A stretch of DNA of 64,000 nucleotides from Sphingomonas_Q fennica_A. Lineage in GTDB: Bacteria; Pseudomonadota; Alphaproteobacteria; Sphingomonadales; Sphingomonadaceae. The stretch lies in NCBI GenBank assembly GCA_036946415.1, contig JAQIJD010000001.1, positions 124,001 through 188,000 of the forward strand. Direction: 5' to 3'. The position numbers and the translations under genes are program-made. Of this stretch, positions 25,414 to 34,126 are shown one piece after another. Each line of letters begins with the position of its first letter. Within the stretch, counting starts at the first letter, position 1. The notes under the pieces are model-generated. The model was not told the DNA's origin. It did no database searches and worked only from the letters and a program-made list of their open reading frames with translations.

Positions 25414-26411
25414 GGCAAGGCCGCGAGCGCATCGGCCAAGCGGGCGATGCCGTCCGCGTCCTGATCCCACGAACAGACGAGGCGGATCTCGCCCGGCACC
25501 ATCCAGTCGTAGAAACCGAAGCCCGCCGCGCGTAGCGCTGCCGCTTCGGCCGGGGAGACGCGCAGGAACAGGGCATTGGCCTCAACCGGGCAGACCAGCC
25601 GATGCGCCGCCGCCCGCGCCAGCGTCTGCGCCGCGGCGTTGGCGGCGCGGGCCGTCTCCAGCCACAGGCCGCCCTCGAGCATCGCCAGCAATTGCGCGGC
25701 GAGGTAGCGGCCCTTGGAGAGGAGGTGGCCGGCGCGCTTGTGGCGGATGCGTGCCGCCGCCGCCAGATCGGGCCGGAAGAAGACGATCGCCTCGGCCGAC
25801 ATCCCGCCATTCTTGACGAAGCCGAAGGACAGCACGTCGACACCGGACGTGATCTCCGCCGGCGTGCAGCCGCGATGGGCGATAGCGTTGGCGAGGCGTG
25901 CCCCGTCCATGTGCAGGCCGAGGCCGCTTGCCTGGGCCCAGCCGGCGATCGCCGCCACCTCTGCGGGCGTATAGCTTTGCCCATATTCACTGGCGTTGGT
26001 GATCGAGACGGCGTGCGGCTGGACGTGGTGGACCCCCGGCCCGATCGCGTCCGCCGCCGCCGACAGGCAGCCCGGCGTCAGCTTCGCACCCGGCCCGCCG
26101 GCCAGCAGCAGCTTGGCGCCGTGGGTGAAGAATTCGGGGGCGCCCGCCTCGTCGTTCTGGATATGCGCCTGCGCGTGGCAGAGGATGCCGCCATGGGGCG
26201 GGCACAGCGATGCTAGCGCCAGGGCATTGGCGGCGGTGCCGGTCGATACCCACAGCACCGCCGCCTCGCGCCCGAACAGCGCGGAGAAGGCGGCGTCCAG
26301 CCGGCGCGACCAGCCGTCCCCGTCATAGCCGGTATCCGCCACGTCGGCCGCGGCGATGGCGGCGAGGACGGCGGGGTGGACGCGGGCGGCATTGTCGGAA
26401 AAGAAGCGCAT
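25410..26411 (-). CDS. ltaE: Low-specificity L-threonine aldolase
   Basis: A 333-residue fold-type I PLP enzyme: FFSDNAARVHPAVLAAIA at the start, the cofactor aspartate in HMDGARL (about 169) and the Schiff-base lysine K200 in SFGFVKNGG. It cleaves L-threonine (or allo-threonine) to glycine and acetaldehyde. The ATG at 26411 starts at the family N-terminus, and the longer open frame upstream runs across the rrf2 promoter. It is divergent from the suf operon and drives the EamA gene downstream. Confidence 0.9.
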   Translation of the reverse strand: MRFFSDNAARVHPAVLAAIAAADVADTGYDGDGWSRRLDAAFSALFGREAAVLWVSTGTAANALALASLCPPHGGILCHAQAHIQNDEAGAPEFFTHGAKLLLAGGPGAKLTPGCLSAAADAIGPGVHHVQPHAVSITNASEYGQSYTPAEVAAIAGWAQASGLGLHMDGARLANAIAHRGCTPAEITSGVDVLSFGFVKNGGMSAEAIVFFRPDLAAAARIRHKRAGHLLSKGRYLAAQLLAMLEGGLWLETARAANAAAQTLARAAAHRLVCPVEANALFLRVSPAEAAALRAAGFGFYDWMVPGEIRLVCSWDQDADGIARLADALAALP

Positions 26412-26480
26412 GGCGGGGGAGTGCGGGGCGCTGTGCCCCCAAGTCAACCTTGACCCGCGCCGTCCGCGCCCCCATCTGCG

Positions 26481-26505
26481 CAATCGGAACGAATCAGTCC
26501 GATTG
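26481..26505. promoter_or_regulatory. Inverted repeat, probable operator of the suf regulator
   Basis: CAATCGGA at 26481-26488 and TCCGATTG at 26498-26505 are perfect 8-base inverted arms separated by 9 bases, 5 bases upstream of the rrf2 ATG. Its size and position fit the binding site of a dimeric Rrf2 repressor regulating its own operon. Confidence 0.55.
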
Positions 26506-26510
26506 GAGCC

Positions 26511-26921
26511 ATGCGCCTTTCCTCGCTTGCCGATTATGCGGTGGTGATGCTGTCCGCCGCCGCGCGCCATCCGGCGGCGGCGCGGCTGAGCGCCACGACG
26601 CTGGCGGAGGAGACGGGCGTGCCGCTGCCGACCGCGCAGAAGCTGATGGGGCGGCTGGCGGCGGCGGGGCTGCTGACCTCGGCGCGCGGGACGGGGGGCG
26701 GCTTCGTGCTGGCGAAGGGGCCGGCCGAGATCAGCCTAGCCGACATCGTCGAGGCGGTGGAGGGGCCGATCGCGCTCACCTCCTGCGTCGAGCATGGACG
26801 CCACGATTGTACGCTGGAGCATGCCTGCTCCGTCCGCCCGCACTGGCCGGCGGTGAACGACGCATTGCGCGGGGCCTTGGGGGGCGTGAGCCTCGCCACC
26901 CTCGCCGGAGGACATGGATGA
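26511..26921 (+). CDS. Rrf2 family regulator of the suf operon
   Basis: A 136-residue Rrf2-type transcription factor. The N-terminal winged helix (MRLSSLADYAVVMLSAAAR, then LAEETGVPLPTAQKLMGRLAAAGLLTSARGTGGG in pieces) is followed by three cysteines at 92, 100 and 106 (SCVEHGRHDC, EHAC), the expected Fe-S ligands. It would sense Fe-S status and repress suf when the cluster is bound. The stop overlaps the sufB start as ATGA. The inverted repeat just upstream is its likely target. Confidence 0.9.
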   Translation: MRLSSLADYAVVMLSAAARHPAAARLSATTLAEETGVPLPTAQKLMGRLAAAGLLTSARGTGGGFVLAKGPAEISLADIVEAVEGPIALTSCVEHGRHDCTLEHACSVRPHWPAVNDALRGALGGVSLATLAGGHG

Positions 26922-28411
26922 CCGACACCCGCACCCAGGATCGCGCCGAGATGAATGCCGAAGCGCAAGCCGCGGCGGATCGCGCCTCCACCTACGAATG
27001 GGGGTTCACGAGCGACATCGAGCAGGAGTTCGCGCCCAAGGGCCTCAGCGAGGATACGGTGCGCTACATCTCGGCCAAGAAGGGCGAGCCGGAATGGCTG
27101 CTCGACTGGCGGCTGAAGGCGTTCCGGCTGTGGCTGGGGATGGAGGCGCCCGACTGGGCGAAGCTGAACGTCCCCCCGATCGACTATCAGGACGCTTATT
27201 ATTACGCCGAGCCGAAGGCGAAGCCGACGCTCGCCTCGCTGGACGAGCTGGATCCCGAAATTCGCCGCACCTATGAGAAGCTGGGCATCCCGATCGAGGA
27301 GCAGAAGGTGCTCGCCGGCGTCGAGGGCAGCCGCAAGGTGGCGGTGGACGCGGTGTTCGACAGCGTATCCGTCGCCACCACCTTCCGCGCCGAACTGGAG
27401 AAAGCCGGGGTCATCTTCCGCTCGATCAGCGAGGCGGTGAAGGAATATCCGGAGCTTGTCCGCCGCTGGCTGGGCAAGGTGGTGCCCGCGCGCGACAATT
27501 ATTTCGCCACATTGAACAGCGCGGTCTTCTCGGACGGGACGTTCGTCTACATTCCCGAAAGTGTGCGCTGCCCGATGGAATTGTCGACCTATTTCCGCAT
27601 CAACGCCGCCAACACCGGCCAGTTCGAGCGCACGCTGATCGTGGCCGACAAGGGGGCCTACGTTTCCTACCTCGAGGGCTGCACCGCGCCGATACGCGAC
27701 GAGAACCAGCTTCACGCCGCGGTGGTCGAGCTGGTGGCGCTGGACGATGCCGAGATCAAATATTCGACCGTGCAGAACTGGTATCCCGGCAATGCCGAGG
27801 GGCTGGGCGGCATCTACAATTTCGTGACCAAGCGGGCGCTGTGCCAGGGTGCGCGATCGAAGGTGTCGTGGACGCAGGTCGAGACCGGATCGGCGATCAC
27901 CTGGAAATATCCCTCCTGCGTGCTGGCGGGGGAGGATTCGGTCGGCGAATTCTATTCGGTGGCGGTGACGAACAATCGCCAGCAGGCCGATACCGGCACC
28001 AAGATGATCCATCTGGGTGCGGGATCGCGCTCGACGATCGTCTCCAAGGGCATCTCTGCCGGGCGCTCGGACAATACCTATCGCGGCCTCGTCCGCGTCG
28101 GGCCGACCGCCGAGAACGTCCGCAACTTCACCCAGTGCGATTCGCTGCTGCTGGGCGACCGCTGCGGCGCGCACACCGTGCCCTATATCGAGGTCCGCAA
28201 CCCCTCCGCCACGATCGAGCATGAGGCGACGACCAGCAAGATCAGCGACGACCAGCTGTTCTACGCGATGCAGCGGGGCCTGGGGCAGGAGGATGCGGTG
28301 GCGTTGATCGTCAACGGCTTCGCGAAAGAGGTGCTGCAACAGCTGCCGATGGAGTTCGCGGTGGAAGCGCAGAAGCTGCTGGGGATTTCGCTGGAGGGGA
28401 GCGTCGGGTGA
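26918..28411 (+). CDS. sufB: Fe-S cluster assembly protein SufB
   Basis: A 497-residue SufB, scaffold subunit of the SufBCD complex. Motifs include YEWGFTSDIEQEFAPKGLSE, IPIEEQKVLAGVEG, VPARDNYFATLNSAVFSDG (in parts), SYLEGCTAPIRDENQLHAAVVELVA and the conserved core RGLVRVGPTAENVRNFTQCDSLL split over two motifs, then EHEATTSKISDDQLFYAMQRG. The ATG at 26918 overlaps the rrf2 stop. Its own stop overlaps the GTG of the inserted DUF559 gene rather than sufC, which normally follows. Confidence 0.96.
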   Translation: MTDTRTQDRAEMNAEAQAAADRASTYEWGFTSDIEQEFAPKGLSEDTVRYISAKKGEPEWLLDWRLKAFRLWLGMEAPDWAKLNVPPIDYQDAYYYAEPKAKPTLASLDELDPEIRRTYEKLGIPIEEQKVLAGVEGSRKVAVDAVFDSVSVATTFRAELEKAGVIFRSISEAVKEYPELVRRWLGKVVPARDNYFATLNSAVFSDGTFVYIPESVRCPMELSTYFRINAANTGQFERTLIVADKGAYVSYLEGCTAPIRDENQLHAAVVELVALDDAEIKYSTVQNWYPGNAEGLGGIYNFVTKRALCQGARSKVSWTQVETGSAITWKYPSCVLAGEDSVGEFYSVAVTNNRQQADTGTKMIHLGAGSRSTIVSKGISAGRSDNTYRGLVRVGPTAENVRNFTQCDSLLLGDRCGAHTVPYIEVRNPSATIEHEATTSKISDDQLFYAMQRGLGQEDAVALIVNGFAKEVLQQLPMEFAVEAQKLLGISLEGSVG

Positions 28412-28877
28412 TCGACAAGGGGCAACGCCCTGACTCCCCTCCCCTTCAGGGGAGGGGCCGGGGGTGGGGGCTGTCGGTTGCGGAGCTGGACCGCCGGCAG
28501 GGGTTCGCCCGCGCCATGCGGAATGATCCGACCGAGCCTGAACGCCGGCTATGGAAGCATTTGCGCGCCTCGCAGATCGATGGCTTCAAATTTCGGCGCC
28601 AATCGGCCATCGGTCCTTACATTGCAGATTTTTACTGTCCGACAGCTGGGCTGGTCGTCGAGGTCGATGGTGATACCCACATAGATGCGGCAGCGGATGT
28701 TGCACGCGATGAATGGTTTGCGGACCGGGGTTTGACGACGCTGCGGGTTTCCAACCGCGACGTGATTGAGAATATCGACGGCGTGCTGGCGAGGATCAGC
28801 GCGATACTAGCGGCCTCGACCGATCGGACGAACAGCCCCCACCCCAACCCCTCCCCTGAAGGGGAGGGGCTTTCAGG

Positions 28878-28881
<4 letters not shown>
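28408..28881 (+). CDS. DUF559 (Vsr/PD-(D/E)XK-like) nuclease inserted in the suf operon
   Basis: A 157-residue protein with a DUF559 core: MRNDPTEPERRLWKHLR, FKFRRQSAIGPYIADFYCP (in parts) and GLVVEVDGDTH, giving candidate catalytic residues Asp74, Glu85 and Asp87 with His91, then DRGLTTLRVSNRDVIENIDGV. The family is related to very-short-patch-repair endonucleases. Residues 9-22 and the last 15 residues (PHPNPSPEGEG) are translated palindromic repeat, so an internal start at 28516 (Met37) is also plausible. GTG overlaps the sufB stop and the TGA overlaps the sufC ATG. Its function here is unknown. Confidence 0.8.
28436..28470. repeat. GC palindrome with G-rich tail, left flank of DUF559
   Basis: CCCCTCCCC (28436-28444) and GGGGAGGGG (28449-28457) form the hairpin, followed by the tail CCGGGGGTGGGGG. 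The inverted partner lies at 28834-28869. Confidence 0.85.
28834..28869. repeat. GC palindrome with C-rich tail, right flank of DUF559
   Basis: The inverted partner of 28436-28470: tail AGCCCCCACCCCAA, then CCCCTCCCC, TGAA, GGGGAGGGG. Its end, CTTTCAGG, supplies the region just before the sufC start. Confidence 0.85.
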
Positions 28882-29635
<754 letters not shown>

Positions 29636-29639
<4 letters not shown>

Positions 29640-30712
29640 CCCTCGCGCTCCCCACCGCACGTGACGAGGCGTGGCGCTGGGCCGATCTGTCGGCGCTGCC
29701 GGCACTGGCCGAGGCGTCCCCGGCGCATGGCGTGATCGACGTCAGCGATCTGTGGATCGGTTGCGGCGGGCCGCGGCTGCTGTTCGTCGATGGCCGGTTC
29801 GAAGCGGGGTCGAGTGCGGCGGACGGCATCGCCATCGGCCCGGTCCCGGCGGCGAGCGACCATCCGCTCGGCCGGCTGGCGGCAGGCCGCGACGGCTGGA
29901 CGCTGGCGCTGGATGCGGGCCATGCCGCCGCCGCCACGATCGAGCTCGTCCATGTCGTGACCGGCGGCGCCAGCCACGTCCCCGCGCGGATCGCGCTCGG
30001 CGAGGGGGCGCAGGCCTCGATCGTCGAGACGTTCGCGGGTGACGGCTGGGCCAACCGGCTGACCGCGATCGACCTCGCCCCCGCCGCGCGGCTGATGCGC
30101 GCGGTGCGCGTGCGGCAGGACAGCGGCTTCGTCTCGTTGCGCGACGAGGCGCGGGTCGCGGCGGGCGCGAGCCTCGTCACCACGCAGCTTGCGCTGGGCG
30201 GGGCGGGGACGCGGCTGGATGCGGAAATCGTCCTGGCGGGCGAAGGCGCGTTCGCGGAGCATGGCGGGGCGCTGCTGGCGCGCACCGACCAGCGCCACGA
30301 TGCGGCGGTGGTGGTGCGCCACGATGCGGCCGGCGGCACCAGCCGGCAGATGTGGCGCGCGGTGGCGGACGACCTCGCCACCGCCTCGATCGCGGCGGCG
30401 GTGAAGGTGGCGCGCGACGCGCAGCTGACCGATGGCGAACAGTCGCTGGGCGGGCTGCTGCTGAAGCGTGCCGCGACGATCAACCTCAAGCCCGAACTCG
30501 AGATTTTCGCGGACGACGTGAAGTGCGCGCATGGCGCGACGGTGGGCGAGCTGGACCGGCAGGCGCTGTTCTACCTCGCCTCGCGCGGGGTGCCGGCGGC
30601 GGCGGCGCGCGCGCTGCTGACGCGCGCGTTCGTGGCCGGCGCGCTCGACCGGATCGGCGAGGAAGCGGTGCGGGAGACGTTCGTGGCGGATGTCGAACGG
30701 TGGCTGGGATGA
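29636..30712 (+). CDS. sufD: Fe-S cluster assembly protein SufD
   Basis: A 358-residue SufD, shorter than E. coli SufD (423) mainly at the N-terminus. It begins TLALPTARDEAWRWADLSAL (the common PTxRxExWRYTDL start), and the C-terminal beta-helix carries AVADDLATASIAAAVKVARD, LLLKRAATINLKPELEIFADDVKCAHGATVG (seen as adjacent motifs) and the final helices around DRQALFYLASRGVPAAAARALL. GTG at 29636 overlaps the sufC stop (GTGA). It partners SufB in the scaffold. Confidence 0.94.
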
Positions 30713-30726
30713 GCGCGCAAAAAGCC

Positions 30727-30763
30727 CCCCTCCCCTTCAGGGGAGGGGCTGGGGGTGGGGTCT
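30727..30763. repeat. GC palindrome with G-rich tail after sufD
   Basis: Same family as the DUF559 flanks: CCCCTCCCC, TTCA, GGGGAGGGG then CTGGGGGTGGGGTCT. It faces an interrupted inverted copy at 30795-30890. No nuclease gene lies between them. Confidence 0.85.
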
Positions 30764-30794
30764 ATCATCCCCCGATACGCTGGATCAGGGCGAC

Positions 30795-30890
30795 AGACCC
30801 CACCCCAACCCAGTGTCTGGTGAACAGTCCCCCGGACCGTTCAGGTCATGCCGGGGGCATGACCGACCCGACCCTCCTGAAGGGGAGGGG
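30795..30890. repeat. Inverted palindrome copy split by a second hairpin element
   Basis: The tail AGACCCCACCCCAACCC (30795-30811) and the palindrome end CCTCCTGAAGGGGAGGGG (to 30890) belong together but are separated by about 59 bases. That insert holds two hairpins of its own: TGAAC..GTCC with GGAC..GTTCA (30821-30843) and GGTCATGCC/GGCATGACC (30844-30864). This looks like one repeat family inserted into another. Confidence 0.65.
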
Positions 30891-30917
30891 CTTGAATGAC
30901 CCGGGAAGGCCCACCGC

Positions 30918-32132
30918 ATGACCCTGCTCGCCGATCGCCCGCTCGATCGCGTCGCCGATTTTCCGGCGATCCCCGAGGGCTGGGCCTATCTCGATACCGC
31001 GGCCACCGCGCAGAAGCCCGCGCCGGTGATCGACGCGATCACCGCCGCTTATGCCGAAACCTATGCGACGGTGCATCGCGGCGTCTACCAGCGCTCGGCG
31101 GACATGACGCTCGCCTATGAGGCCGCGCGGGCCGCCACCGCGCGCTTCATCGGGGCCGGCAGCGCCGACGAGATCGTGTTCGTGCGCGGTGCGACCGAAG
31201 GGATCAACCTCGTCGCGCAGACGTGGGGCGCCTCGCTCCGCCCGGGCGACCGCATCCTGCTCAGCCTGCTGGAGCATCACAGCAACATCGTGCCGTGGCA
31301 GCTCCTCGCCGAGCGGACCGGCGCGGTGATCGACGTCTGCCCGCTGACCGCGGACGGCCGGATCGACCTCGACGCGGCGGCGGCGATGCTGACCGAGCGG
31401 CACCGGCTGGTGGCGCTGGCGCATGTCTCCAACGTGCTCGGTTCGATCCTCGACGTTCGCCGAGCCGCCGATCTGGCGCATCGCGTGGGGGCGCTGCTGC
31501 TGGTCGACGGATGCCAGGCGGTGCCGCGCCTCACCGTCGACGTGCAGGCGCTGGGCTGCGACTTCTACGTCTTCTCGGGCCACAAGCTCTACGGGCCGAC
31601 CGGGATCGGCGTGCTGTGGGGGCGGAGCGCGCTTCTGGCCGCGATGCCGCCGTGGCAGGGCGGCGGCGCGATGATCGACCGCGTGTCGTTCGAGGGGACG
31701 ACCTACGCCCCGCCGCCGGCGCGGTTCGAGGCGGGGACGCCCCATATCGTCGGCGCGCTCGGGCTGCATGCCGCGATCGAATATGTCGAGGGCATCGGCC
31801 TGGAGGCGATCCACGCGCACGAGACGGCGCTGGTGGCGGAAGCGCGGGCGGCGCTGGGCGCGATCGACGGCGTCCGCCTGCTGGGGCCGGAGCAATCGGC
31901 CGGCATCGTCTCTTTCGCGATCGAGGGGGTGCATCCGCACGACGTCGGCACCATCTTGGACGAAGGCCGCGTCGCGATCCGCGCCGGCCATCACTGCGCG
32001 CAGCCGCTGATGCGCGCGCTGGGTGTGGAGGCGACGGCGCGGGCCAGCTTCGGCGTCTACAACGGGCCGGGCGACATCGCGCGGTTGGGCGAGGGCGTGG
32101 CGCGCGTCACGCGGATATTCGGGAATGGGTGA
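30918..32132 (+). CDS. sufS: Cysteine desulfurase SufS
   Basis: A 404-residue group II cysteine desulfurase (PLP, fold type I). The cofactor lysine is K223 in SGHKLYGPTG and the sulfur-carrying cysteine is C360 in RAGHHCAQP. It supplies sulfur from cysteine to the SufBCD scaffold. It is separated from sufD by 205 bases of repeats, unlike the tight overlaps elsewhere in the operon, so it may depend on read-through. No SufE gene is in the window. The stop overlaps the next ATG. Confidence 0.95.
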   Translation: MTLLADRPLDRVADFPAIPEGWAYLDTAATAQKPAPVIDAITAAYAETYATVHRGVYQRSADMTLAYEAARAATARFIGAGSADEIVFVRGATEGINLVAQTWGASLRPGDRILLSLLEHHSNIVPWQLLAERTGAVIDVCPLTADGRIDLDAAAAMLTERHRLVALAHVSNVLGSILDVRRAADLAHRVGALLLVDGCQAVPRLTVDVQALGCDFYVFSGHKLYGPTGIGVLWGRSALLAAMPPWQGGGAMIDRVSFEGTTYAPPPARFEAGTPHIVGALGLHAAIEYVEGIGLEAIHAHETALVAEARAALGAIDGVRLLGPEQSAGIVSFAIEGVHPHDVGTILDEGRVAIRAGHHCAQPLMRALGVEATARASFGVYNGPGDIARLGEGVARVTRIFGNG

Positions 32133-32601
32133 GGCCGTGGACGAGGAACGCCGGATCGAGACGCAGGAACTGAGCGAGAGCCCGCCGCCCCCGCCGCGCG
32201 CACGCGTGGAGGATGCGGAGGCGCCGCCGCGCCGCCCCGATTATCTGGACGGTTTCCTGGCGCAGGCGCCGCGCGCCGACGATCCGGCGGAACCCGGCGG
32301 CGCCGTCTACGACGGGGTGATCGAGGCGCTGAAGGAAATCTACGATCCCGAGATCCCGGTGAACATCTACGATCTCGGCCTGATCTACGGCGTGGACGTG
32401 ACCGACGGCGGCCATGTCGCGGTGACGATGACGCTGACGACGCCGCATTGCCCCGTCGCCGAATCGATGCCGGGCGAGGTCGAACTGCGCGTCGGCGCGG
32501 TGCCGGGGGTCGGCACGGCCGAGGTCAATCTCGTCTGGGATCCGCCGTGGGATCCGCAGAAGATGTCCGACGAGGCGAAACTCGAATTGGGGATGCTGTG
32601 A
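32125..32601 (+). CDS. MIP18/DUF59 family Fe-S assembly protein (SufT-like)
   Basis: A 158-residue protein: a charged, proline-rich N-terminal tail (1-60) and a MIP18/DUF59 domain (about 62-158) with IEALKEIYDPEIPVNIYDLGLIYGV, MTLTTPHCPVAESMPGEVE (the conserved cysteine) and LVWDPPWDPQKMSDEAKLELG in parts. Proteins of this family act in Fe-S maturation, and those in suf operons are called SufT. The ATG at 32125 lies 8 bases inside the sufS gene; its stop overlaps the sufA start. Confidence 0.9.
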   Translation: MGEAVDEERRIETQELSESPPPPPRARVEDAEAPPRRPDYLDGFLAQAPRADDPAEPGGAVYDGVIEALKEIYDPEIPVNIYDLGLIYGVDVTDGGHVAVTMTLTTPHCPVAESMPGEVELRVGAVPGVGTAEVNLVWDPPWDPQKMSDEAKLELGML

Positions 32602-32954
32602 TGGCCACCACCACCCGCGCGCGCCCCGCGGCGCTGACGCTCACCCCTTCCGCGGAGGCGCGTATCGCCGCGCTGATGGCACAGGCGCCGGAGGGCACGG
32701 TCGGCGTCAAGCTCTCGACCCCGCGCCGCGGCTGTTCCGGCTTGGCCTATTCGGTCGATTACGTCGGCGAGGCCGATCCGTTCGACGAGCGGATCGAGAC
32801 GCCCGGCGGCACCTTCTTCGTCGATGGCGCGTCGATTCTCTACCTGATCGGCAGCAGCATGGACTGGGTGGAGGACAATTTCACCGCCGGCTTCGTCTTC
32901 AACAACCCCAATGCCAAGGGCGCCTGCGGCTGCGGGGAAAGCTTCACGGTCTGA
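32601..32954 (+). CDS. sufA: A-type Fe-S carrier SufA
   Basis: A 117-residue HesB/IscA-type protein. The three cluster-ligand cysteines are C45 (PRRGCSGLAY), C109 and C111 (GACGCGESF). It accepts clusters from SufBCD and passes them to target proteins. ATG overlaps the upstream stop by one base (TGATG). It is the last gene of the operon and is followed by a GC palindrome. Confidence 0.93.
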   Translation: MATTTRARPAALTLTPSAEARIAALMAQAPEGTVGVKLSTPRRGCSGLAYSVDYVGEADPFDERIETPGGTFFVDGASILYLIGSSMDWVEDNFTAGFVFNNPNAKGACGCGESFTV

Positions 32955-32956
32955 TC

Positions 32957-32986
32957 GACCCCCTCCCCCGCGGGGGAGGGGGCAAT
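32957..32986. repeat. GC palindrome between sufA and the speY-like gene
   Basis: CCCCCTCCCCC and GGGGGAGGGGG around GC give a perfect stem between two convergent genes. It belongs to the same palindrome family or acts as a bidirectional terminator; there is no T-run. Confidence 0.6.
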
Positions 32987-32992
32987 GGCGCG

Positions 32993-34045
32993 TCAGGCGA
33001 ACAGCTTCGCCCAGGCGCGCTTCTCGCGGTTCTTCCAGTGGCCGCGGTGGTAGGCGTCCGACGTCAGCAGCGGGACGACCGAGCCGGCTTCTGCGAACAC
33101 CATCTGCTCGATGCCCGTGTTCACCTTGCCCCAGCTCGCCGCCTCCTGAAGCGTGGAGGAGGAGCAGGCGCCGTCGCGCACGTCCGCCACCGTGATCTGC
33201 ACCGCATATTTGTGGACCGCGACATCCTCATGCCCCAGGATCTCGGCGCAGACGACCGTATCCTGGATGAAGTTCTTCGGCACGCCGCCGCCGATCATCA
33301 GCAGGCCGGTGGTGCCGGCGGCGATCTTTATCTCGGTCAGCTCGCGGAAGTCGGCGATCGAATCGATCGTGAGATAGGGCTTGCCCGCCTTCATCGCATC
33401 GACCTGATGCTTGACGAGGCCGAAGCCCGCCGAGCTGTCGGTGAAGGCCGGGCAGAAGATCGGCACGTCATGCTCGTAGGCGAGCTTGACGAGGCTGTTG
33501 TCCTTCTTGCCGTGCTCGACCAGATATTTGCCCATCTCGCGGATGAAGGCGCGGCTTGAATAGGCCTTCGGCTCCAGCGTCTCGGCGATCTCGAAGATGG
33601 TATGATCGACGTTCTGGAGGTCTTCCTCGTCGATATAGGTATCGTAGATGCGGTCGATGTAGAGCGAGCGCAGCGTATCGTCGTCCGGAATTTCCAGCGC
33701 CTGATAATGCTTGTGGCCGAGGCCCTCGAAGAAATCCATGTCGACGATCGTGGCACCGGTGGCGACGATGCCGTCGACCATCCCCGAGCGGACGAGTTCG
33801 GCATAAGCGTCCATGCAGCCCGCGGCCGAGGTGGAGCCGGCGATGACGAGGAAGATCGTGCAATCCTTGTCGGCCAGCATGTCGTTGTAGATTCGGGTCG
33901 CGCGGGCGAGATCGCGGCTGGTGAAGCTCATCTTGCCCATGGCATCGATGATCGGCCGCGCGTCGAACGAGCGGATGTCGACATGCTCGACCTGTGTCGA
34001 GAGCAGTTCGGCCTTGCGGGTGTCGTTCGGGGGCGTGTCGGTCAT
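32993..34045 (-). CDS. speY: Deoxyhypusine synthase-like polyamine enzyme
   Basis: A 350-residue homologue of deoxyhypusine synthase, conserved across its length, with the catalytic-type lysine K307 in EAASWGKVN and the NAD-binding segments VIAGSTSAAGCMDAYAELV and MIGGGVPKNF. Bacteria lack the eIF5A substrate; bacterial members have been assigned to homospermidine or related guanidino-polyamine synthesis. Its neighbour is an ornithine-decarboxylase-like gene on the same strand, 81 bases upstream, which supports a polyamine pathway. The exact product cannot be told from sequence. Confidence 0.85.
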   Translation of the reverse strand: MTDTPPNDTRKAELLSTQVEHVDIRSFDARPIIDAMGKMSFTSRDLARATRIYNDMLADKDCTIFLVIAGSTSAAGCMDAYAELVRSGMVDGIVATGATIVDMDFFEGLGHKHYQALEIPDDDTLRSLYIDRIYDTYIDEEDLQNVDHTIFEIAETLEPKAYSSRAFIREMGKYLVEHGKKDNSLVKLAYEHDVPIFCPAFTDSSAGFGLVKHQVDAMKAGKPYLTIDSIADFRELTEIKIAAGTTGLLMIGGGVPKNFIQDTVVCAEILGHEDVAVHKYAVQITVADVRDGACSSSTLQEAASWGKVNTGIEQMVFAEAGSVVPLLTSDAYHRGHWKNREKRAWAKLFA

Positions 34046-34126
34046 GTCAAACTCCAGGAACAGCGCATGGCCCCGCGCAGGCCGGGGGCCTGCGCGGGAG
34101 GAGACGGGCGGTGTGCGACGGGTGCG

